Origin: CAZHPY01 sp964534705
Lineage (GTDB): Bacteria; Omnitrophota; Gorgyraeia; 2-01-FULL-45-10
DNA: 27,913 nt
Direction of reading: 5' to 3'
Assembly (NCBI GenBank): GCA_964534705.1
Contig: CAZHPY010000015.1
Location: 1 to 27,913 of the forward strand
Positions 22,920 to 27,913 of the stretch are shown one piece after another. A program made the translations under genes and the position numbers. The notes beneath the pieces were generated by a model. The model worked only from the letters and a program-made list of their open reading frames with translations. It did not search any database and was not told the origin of the DNA. Every line of letters begins with the position of its first letter. The stretch's first letter is position 1.

Positions 22920-23690
22920 CTATCCTCTCACTTTTACGTTTCGTTTTCTCATATAATCCTTCGTTTCCTGTACCGAATATGTCCTGAAATGGAATATAGA
23001 TGCTGCTAGTACGGCATCCGCCTTACCTTCAGTCAAGGCATCGTAAAGGTGCTCCAACGTACCCGCCCCGCCCGAAGCGATCACAGGGATGTTCACCGAT
23101 TCGCTTATCTTTCTAGTCAGGTTTATGTCGTAACCTTCCCTGGTGCCATCATAATCCATGCTGGTTAAAAGTATCTCCCCGGCCCCCAGCTTTTCGGCTT
23201 TTTTAGCCCATGAAACAGCGTCGACACCCGTTGGCGTACGGCCACCGTTAACATAGACTTCCCAGGACTGTTTTTGCCTGGTTTTCACCTTACACTTAGC
23301 ATCGATCGCCACCACTATGCACTGGCTGCCGAACCTGTCGGACGATCTTTTTACAAATAACGGATCTTTAACCGCAGCCGTATTTATCGAAACTTTATCG
23401 CACCCTGCTTTCAGGAGGTTCCTGATATCATTTATAGTGCTTATACCGCCCCCTACCGTAAACGGCAAAAATATGGATTCGGCTACTTTTTCGACGAGCC
23501 TTATAGTTGTCTTGCGCTTTTCATAACTTGCCGTAATATCAAGGAAAACAAGTTCGTCCGCGCCTTCTTTGTCATAAAACCTGGCATTCTCGACGGCATC
23601 TCCTGCGTCACGCAGGTTTAAAAAATTGACGCCTTTTACTACGCGCCCGTCTTTAATATCCAGGCATGGTATTATACGTTTTGTGAGCAT
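22920..23690 (-). CDS. hisF: imidazole glycerol phosphate synthase cyclase subunit
   Basis: 256 aa, TIM barrel that uses ammonia from HisH to form imidazole glycerol phosphate and AICAR. Catalytic D11 (PCLDIKDG) and D130 (VVAIDAKC) are in place. Phosphate loops TVGGGIST and IASGGAGTLE are intact. The start MLTKRIIPCLD is the family's usual one and makes the gene overlap hisA by 19 bp, the longest overlap between recognised genes in this window. Confidence 0.98.
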   Translation of the reverse strand: MLTKRIIPCLDIKDGRVVKGVNFLNLRDAGDAVENARFYDKEGADELVFLDITASYEKRKTTIRLVEKVAESIFLPFTVGGGISTINDIRNLLKAGCDKVSINTAAVKDPLFVKRSSDRFGSQCIVVAIDAKCKVKTRQKQSWEVYVNGGRTPTGVDAVSWAKKAEKLGAGEILLTSMDYDGTREGYDINLTRKISESVNIPVIASGGAGTLEHLYDALTEGKADAVLAASIFHFRTYSVQETKDYMRKRNVKVRG

Positions 23691-24403
23691 ATTTTAACAG
23701 CTTCTTTCAGGTCAATGGTCTTTTCGTAAAGCGCCTTGCCTATTATCATGCCTTTCAGGCCTTCGCCTTCCAGCGCTTTCAACCGCCTTACATCCTCTAA
23801 CGTAGAAATACCCCCTGCCGCTACTATTTCTGCTGAGCCGGCATCCAGCATCTCTTTAAGGCTTTTAATGTTAGGGCCTTCGAGCATGCCGTCCCGCGCA
23901 ATGTCGGTATAATTTATTGTCTTTACTCCCAGGCCGGCCATTTTTTTAGCAAGGTCCACAGCCTTGATCCCAGTCTTGGACAGCCATCCTTTCGTATAGA
24001 CGATACCATCCCTGGCGTCTATACTGACGACTATCTTACCGTCGAATTTTTTTACTATTGCGGAAAGGAATTCGGTATCAATGGCCCTTGTCCCGACAAC
24101 GGCTTTTTCAACACCCGCATCGAAAGCGTCTTTTATCACAGCCTCATCTCTCAGGCCGCCGCCGAGCTCTATCTTGGCATCTATGCATTTCACCATCTCT
24201 TTGATCAGCGGCATGTTGTCGAATCTTCCCTCAATAGCGCCGTCCAGGTCAACGACATGCAGGAGATCTATCCCGTACCCGACCCACATCTTTGCGACTT
24301 CGATCGGCGAGTCATAGTAAACAGTCTGTTTTTCAGCCTTTCCTTGCGTCAGGCGGACGACCTTCCCGCCCTTTATGTCTATAGCCGGTATTATCCTAAT
24401 CAT
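23672..24403 (-). CDS. hisA: phosphoribosylformimino-5-aminoimidazole carboxamide ribotide isomerase (ProFAR isomerase)
   Basis: 243 aa, TIM barrel isomerase of histidine synthesis. Catalytic aspartates D9 (IPAIDIKGGKVVRL) and D129 (VSIDARDG) are visible, as are IELGGGLRD, NYTDIARDGML and VAAGGIST. The arginine-bearing loop typical of bifunctional PriA is not evident, and a separate trpF exists, so it is probably HisA only. It overlaps hisH by 4 bp and hisF by 19 bp. Confidence 0.97.
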   Translation of the reverse strand: MIRIIPAIDIKGGKVVRLTQGKAEKQTVYYDSPIEVAKMWVGYGIDLLHVVDLDGAIEGRFDNMPLIKEMVKCIDAKIELGGGLRDEAVIKDAFDAGVEKAVVGTRAIDTEFLSAIVKKFDGKIVVSIDARDGIVYTKGWLSKTGIKAVDLAKKMAGLGVKTINYTDIARDGMLEGPNIKSLKEMLDAGSAEIVAAGGISTLEDVRRLKALEGEGLKGMIIGKALYEKTIDLKEAVKICSQNV

Positions 24404-25014
24404 AAATTAACGAAATTCCTCAATATCCTTAAACCCATCTCCTGGCTCTTTTCAGGATGGAACTGGAGCGCATATATGTTATCCCTGGCAACACCGGATG
24501 TAAAATCCATGCCATAATCGGTAGTAACAAGAATGTCTTTTTTATCCGCCGGAACAGCATAATAAGAGTGCACGAAATACATGTATGAGTCATCCGGTAT
24601 TCCCTTCAAGATCCTTGTGTCTTGTGTCTTGCGTCTTGTGCTCTTGATATTATTCCACCCCATATGAGGCACCTTCAACCCCTTCAACCTGAATCTCTTC
24701 ACGTTTCCACGCAATACGCCAAGCCCTTTGATCCCGGGGGCTTCCTCGCTCTTCTCAAATAAAAGCTGGAGACCTAAACATAACCCAAGAAAAGGCTTGC
24801 CCGCGGAAATAGAGTCTTTGATCGGCCCGGCTAATTTCCTGCGCCCTAATTCTTTCATTGCTTCGCCAAATGCGCCTACCCCGGGGAAAACGATCTTTTC
24901 CGCTTTCTCTATATCTGCCGGGCTGGAAGATACTTTTACCCTGGCGCCAGCGACCTCAAGGGCCTTCCTAACGCTGTGCAAATTCCCCATACCATAGTCA
25001 ATCACTACGATCAT
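24400..25014 (-). CDS. hisH: imidazole glycerol phosphate synthase glutaminase subunit
   Basis: 204 aa, glutamine amidotransferase partner of HisF. Catalytic triad: C79 (GLCLGLQLLFE), H186 and E188 (LQFHPEKS). The N-terminus IDYGMGNLHSV and the VPHMGWN (115-121) and YMYFVHSYY (144-152) blocks are typical. Between GWN and LKGIPDDSY there is an extra, basic stretch, STRRKTQDTR (125-134), encoded by a 7-bp tandem repeat; I estimate 4-5 residues more than usual in this loop. The frame is kept, so the enzyme is probably active. Confidence 0.97.
   Translation of the reverse strand: MIVVIDYGMGNLHSVRKALEVAGARVKVSSSPADIEKAEKIVFPGVGAFGEAMKELGRRKLAGPIKDSISAGKPFLGLCLGLQLLFEKSEEAPGIKGLGVLRGNVKRFRLKGLKVPHMGWNNIKSTRRKTQDTRILKGIPDDSYMYFVHSYYAVPADKKDILVTTDYGMDFTSGVARDNIYALQFHPEKSQEMGLRILRNFVNL
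24614..24641 (-). repeat. 7-bp tandem repeat inside hisH
   Basis: Four 7-bp units (CTTGTGT, CTTGTGT, CTTGCGT, CTTGTGC on the plus strand; minus-strand consensus CRCAAGA) code for most of the extra loop at residues 125-134 of HisH. The unit matches that of the manC repeat at 15471-15498 except for one base. Confidence 0.85.
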
Positions 25015-25019
25015 AAGCT

Positions 25020-25634
25020 TTAATCTATCCTGCCTTTCGTCGAAGGCACTCCCTTGCGTCTCACATCGATCTGTGTCGCTTCGTCCATGGCAATACCGAA
25101 TGCCTTGAACACGGCTTCCATGATATGGTGCATGTCCTCGCCTGAATAAATTTCCACATGCAGGTTTATTCCCGCATTTTTTGCGAATGTATCAAAAAAA
25201 TCCTTGCCTTCAGCTATTGAATAACCTTCTTCTTTTTGTACGATCTCGGCCGGTACACAAACGGGTATTTTCCAGACAAACGCATATCTGCCTCCGATAT
25301 CTACCATAACCTTAGCTGCCGCATTATCCATTGGTACTTCTTTCGAGCCGTAGCGCTTTATCCCCTTGCAGTCTCCCAGGGCCTCTTTAAATGCCTTCCC
25401 CAGGCATATGGCTATATCTTCGTTAGTATGATGGCTATCTACGTCCAGGTCCCCTTTTGCCTTCAGGGTGAGGTCAAATAAACCATGAAAAGCAAAAAGT
25501 GTCAGCATGTGGTCCAGGAACCCTATGCCTGTCTTAATATCCGTCTTGCCCTTACCGTCAATTACAAGGGCGCCGGATATATCTGTTTCCGTTGTTTTTC
25601 TTTTTATCTTAGCACTTCTTGATCTCTTTGCCAT
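25020..25634 (-). CDS. hisB: imidazoleglycerol-phosphate dehydratase
   Basis: 204 aa, manganese-dependent dehydratase of histidine synthesis. Metal-binding motifs: GFLDHML (H42), DSHHTNED (H68, H69, E72) and GEDMHHIMEAVFKAF (H169, H170, E173). It is monofunctional; the N-terminal histidinol-phosphatase domain of the enterobacterial HisB is absent. It starts with a short basic tail (MAKRSRSAKIKRKT) and lies 36 nt after hisD and 5 nt before hisH. Confidence 0.98.
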   Translation of the reverse strand: MAKRSRSAKIKRKTTETDISGALVIDGKGKTDIKTGIGFLDHMLTLFAFHGLFDLTLKAKGDLDVDSHHTNEDIAICLGKAFKEALGDCKGIKRYGSKEVPMDNAAAKVMVDIGGRYAFVWKIPVCVPAEIVQKEEGYSIAEGKDFFDTFAKNAGINLHVEIYSGEDMHHIMEAVFKAFGIAMDEATQIDVRRKGVPSTKGRID

Positions 25635-25670
25635 CTGCCTCTCCTGTTTTTTTCTAAATCAAAATGCCAT

Positions 25671-26891
25671 TTACTCGAATCTTACCTTCACCGAATCCAA
25701 ATGTTTCTTCAGCCCTTCTATCTGCGCTATTTTTTCAAGCGGGCCGCGTATTTCTTCGAGCGCGCTCTTGGTATATGACAAGACATGGGAGCATTTATAG
25801 AAATCCTGCGCGCCGAGCCCTGAGAAGAACCGCGCGCTGCCGCCCGTAGGCAAAACATGGCTGGGGCCTGCAGCATAATCTCCTACCGCAACCGGCGAAT
25901 ATGGCCCTAAGAATATTGCGCCGGCATGCTTGATATCCTTCAATATCTTCTTCGGATTATTCGTAAGTATCTGTAAGTGTTCGGGGGCTATCATATTCGA
26001 AACTTCAGCCGCCTCTTTCATGTTCTTCACGAGTATTATATAGCCTTTAAAAGTCTCCTTCTTCAGCGCTTTGACTATTTTTTTGGAATTTGTTATCAGC
26101 ATAGATAATCCCATGAAATGCTCCGCCTGCGCTTCCATGTCCGCTCTTATATAATCGATATTGGACAGCTGGTTCGCTATTATCGCAACCTCGGATGGCC
26201 CGGCCAGCATGTCGATATCACAATAGCCGAAAACCTGCCGCTTGGCCTCTGTCACATAAGCATTGCCCGGCCCTACTATCTTATCGACCCTTGGGACCGT
26301 TTTTGTCCCAAAAGCCAATGCCGCAATGGCCTGCGCGCCGCCTATTTTATATATCTCGTCTACCTTAAGAAGGTTAGCCACTACGAGTATATGCGGGTCA
26401 ACGGATTTGTATTTATTAGGCGGGGTAACAAGCACTATTTTTTTTACGCCTGCCATCTTAGCCGGGATAACGGTCATATAAACGCTGGAAACCAGCGGGA
26501 CAGTACCGCTTGGGACATATATACCCACTTTCTCTATGGCCATCACCTTCTCGCCAAGAAGCACCCCGTTCGCATCTTTGATCTTCCAGGACTTCTTAAG
26601 ATGTTTCTTGTAAAATTTCGTTATATTATCTATTACAACCTTGAGGTCAGAGACAAATTCCGGCTTTATGTCCTGGTAAGCGCCTGATGTCTCGCATTCG
26701 GAAACCTTCAGGTCTTTAGGCGCCAGCTTTACTTTATCGAATTTCCTGGTGTATTTTATAATAGCGTCATCGCCGTAGAGCTTAACATTTTCCAGGATAT
26801 TCCTGACGCTTTCTGTAACGCGTTTATTGCGGCCGGAATCGCGCTCGCAAAGCTTCTGGAATTGCTTACTGCCAACCTTTATTAATTTCAT
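25671..26891 (-). CDS. hisD: histidinol dehydrogenase
   Basis: 406 aa, zinc- and NAD-dependent enzyme for the last two oxidations to histidine. Zinc ligands Q255 and H258 (DMEAQAEHF), D338 (VGDYAAGPSH) and H397 (EGLKKHL) are present, as are the catalytic E304-H305 pair (IAPEHLQ) and GGAQAIAALAFGT (184-196). It is slightly shorter than the common 430 aa, mainly at the N-terminus. First his gene of the window, with a strong AAGGAG 7 nt before the ATG and 93 bp after alaS, the longest gap in the biosynthetic block. Confidence 0.98.
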   Translation of the reverse strand: MKLIKVGSKQFQKLCERDSGRNKRVTESVRNILENVKLYGDDAIIKYTRKFDKVKLAPKDLKVSECETSGAYQDIKPEFVSDLKVVIDNITKFYKKHLKKSWKIKDANGVLLGEKVMAIEKVGIYVPSGTVPLVSSVYMTVIPAKMAGVKKIVLVTPPNKYKSVDPHILVVANLLKVDEIYKIGGAQAIAALAFGTKTVPRVDKIVGPGNAYVTEAKRQVFGYCDIDMLAGPSEVAIIANQLSNIDYIRADMEAQAEHFMGLSMLITNSKKIVKALKKETFKGYIILVKNMKEAAEVSNMIAPEHLQILTNNPKKILKDIKHAGAIFLGPYSPVAVGDYAAGPSHVLPTGGSARFFSGLGAQDFYKCSHVLSYTKSALEEIRGPLEKIAQIEGLKKHLDSVKVRFE

Positions 26892-26910
26892 TTTGCATCT
26901 CCTTGGAATT

Positions 26911-26963
26911 GATAAATTCTAAATTCGAAATCCTAAATTCAAAATAAATACAAAATTCCAAAT
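26911..26963. repeat. AT-rich short repeat in the alaS-hisD gap
   Basis: The gap is dominated by degenerate repeats of AAATTC-type sequence: CTAAATTC occurs at 26919-26926 and again 14 bp later at 26933-26940, followed by weaker copies. I see no clear promoter or terminator in the gap, so alaS may be co-transcribed with the his genes. Confidence 0.55.
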
Positions 26964-26984
26964 ATCAAACTCAAACTTTTAAAC

Positions 26985-27913
26985 TTAAAGCCTTTTCTTT
27001 ATAGTCTCTTTTATTTGACCAAGTGCTATTTCTAAATTAGTAACATCCTTGCCGCCGCCCTGGGCAAATTCCGGCTTTCCGCCGCCCGACCCGTTCAGGA
27101 GCCTGGCAAGGTCCCTTGCCAGGTCACCGGCCCTTATACTCTTTTTTATCAGGTCCGGAGTTAAAGATATGATAAAAGAAGCCTTTTCTCCTTCTGACAT
27201 CGCAAGGATAATCGCGCAGGAAACCGCTTTGGCGCGTATTTTATCGCTAAGCATCCTCAAGCCGTCGATATTAACGCCGTCGACGATATCTGTCACTATT
27301 TTTGTATTCGAAACTGCAATTGATCTCTCGATAAGGCCATCAAGTTTATTTATTTGTTCATTAAGGCGCGCGCCTATCGCCTTTTTTTCTTCTTCCTTCC
27401 TGCCCTCAGCCAGTTGTCTTTGCTTTTCCGATTCTTTTTGTTTTTGGACCCATTCGCACGCCGCAGCGCCTGTCACCGCTTCTATTCTGCGGACGCCTGA
27501 GGCGATGGAGCTTTCGCTCGTTATTTTGAAAGATCCTATCTCTTTTGTATTATCAACGTGCGTTCCGCCGCACAGTTCTTTCGAGATACCCGCCACCGAA
27601 ACCACGCGGACCTTGTCCCCGTATTTCTCCCCGAAAAGGGCCGTAGCCCCTTCCTTCTTTGCGTCATCAATACTCTTTATCTCTTTCCTGACGGGCATTG
27701 CGCTTTTAATATTCTCATTTACGATCTCTTCCACGCGCGCTATTTCCCGTGGCTCCATTTTTTTCATGTGCGCAAAATCAAACCTCAGATGATCCTGGTC
27801 GACCAGTGAACCCGTCTGCCGCACGTGCTCACCCAGTACCTTGCGTAATGCAGCCTGCAAAAGATGGGTAGCCGTGTGGTTGCATTTTACCTTATGTCTA
27901 ATATCATCATTTA
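26985..27913 (-). CDS. alaS: alanyl-tRNA synthetase, C-terminal part (runs off the window)
   Basis: The frame is open to the right edge, so the 5' part (aminoacylation domain) lies outside. What remains begins in the editing domain: NHTATHLLQAALRKVLGEHV holds the first two zinc histidines, and KELCGGTHV the cysteine and histidine that complete the site. A helical linker follows (about 60 residues rich in K, E and R), then the C-terminal DHHA1 domain ending in GGSGGGKPEFAQGGG (the C-Ala glycine-rich signature). The TTG that opens the longest listed frame at 27860 is an internal codon, not a start. It is the most upstream gene seen, 93 bp before hisD. Confidence 0.95.
   Translation of the reverse strand, partial: NDDIRHKVKCNHTATHLLQAALRKVLGEHVRQTGSLVDQDHLRFDFAHMKKMEPREIARVEEIVNENIKSAMPVRKEIKSIDDAKKEGATALFGEKYGDKVRVVSVAGISKELCGGTHVDNTKEIGSFKITSESSIASGVRRIEAVTGAAACEWVQKQKESEKQRQLAEGRKEEEKKAIGARLNEQINKLDGLIERSIAVSNTKIVTDIVDGVNIDGLRMLSDKIRAKAVSCAIILAMSEGEKASFIISLTPDLIKKSIRAGDLARDLARLLNGSGGGKPEFAQGGGKDVTNLEIALGQIKETIKKRL

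Overview
This is a compact bacterial window of about 28 kb. Every protein gene I can support lies on the minus strand, so transcription runs from high to low coordinates. Base composition is moderate to AT-rich, promoters are sigma-70 type, and genes are packed with many 4-bp ATGA stop/start overlaps. The gene content fits an uncultured Gram-negative-type bacterium: PlsY/PgsA lipid synthesis, LepB, a membrane-embedded M50 protease with CBS domains, and a cvpA-nif3-dnaG-rpoD operon. Gene order and the short interspersed repeats remind me of Omnitrophota and other PVC-related candidate lineages. That placement is an impression, not something the window proves.

Layout from right to left, in transcription order: the 3' part of alaS (27913-26985); a histidine cluster hisD-hisB-hisH-hisA-hisF-hisI (26891-22531); directly after it a complete tryptophan cluster trpE-trpG-trpD-trpC-trpF-trpB, a DUF6941-like gene, and trpA (22504-15502); a short manC-like nucleotidyltransferase and ruvX (15509-14102); an M16 peptidase and an M50/CBS site-2-type protease (14102-11759); rpe and a phosphohexomutase (11738-9675); lepA, lepB, pgsA and plsY (9667-6082). 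A two-gene unit of unknown function follows, with its own near-consensus promoter and a hairpin terminator (6051-5342). After a second near-consensus promoter comes the operon cvpA - NIF3-like - dnaG - rpoD (5250-258). Two tRNA genes at the left end, tRNA-Val(CAC) on the minus strand and a CAU tRNA on the plus strand, diverge from overlapping promoters.

How the genes work together: the his and trp blocks are biosynthetic operons joined end to end. hisG, hisE, hisC and a histidinol-phosphatase are missing from the window and must lie elsewhere. The trp set is complete (trpEGDCFBA). The rpe-pgm and manC-like genes serve sugar-phosphate metabolism. plsY and pgsA serve phospholipid synthesis. dnaG and rpoD link replication and transcription initiation, as in the classic macromolecular-synthesis operon.

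The most unusual content is a family of three 69-bp elements (14525-14593, 16306-16374, 19371-19439). Each sits in the short gap before ruvX, trpA or trpC, in the same orientation. Each has 13-bp inverted terminal arms, an invariant internal copy of the arm, and its own Shine-Dalgarno. Each is flanked by an exact 5-bp direct repeat (ATGAG, ATGAA or ATGAT, read on the minus strand) that contains the start codon of the downstream gene. Removing the element and one repeat recreates an ATGA stop/start overlap in two of the three cases. They look like tiny mobile elements that insert at stop/start junctions and supply a replacement, possibly translation-coupled, ribosome-binding site. Two 7-bp tandem repeats of a related sequence family are read in frame inside manC and hisH.
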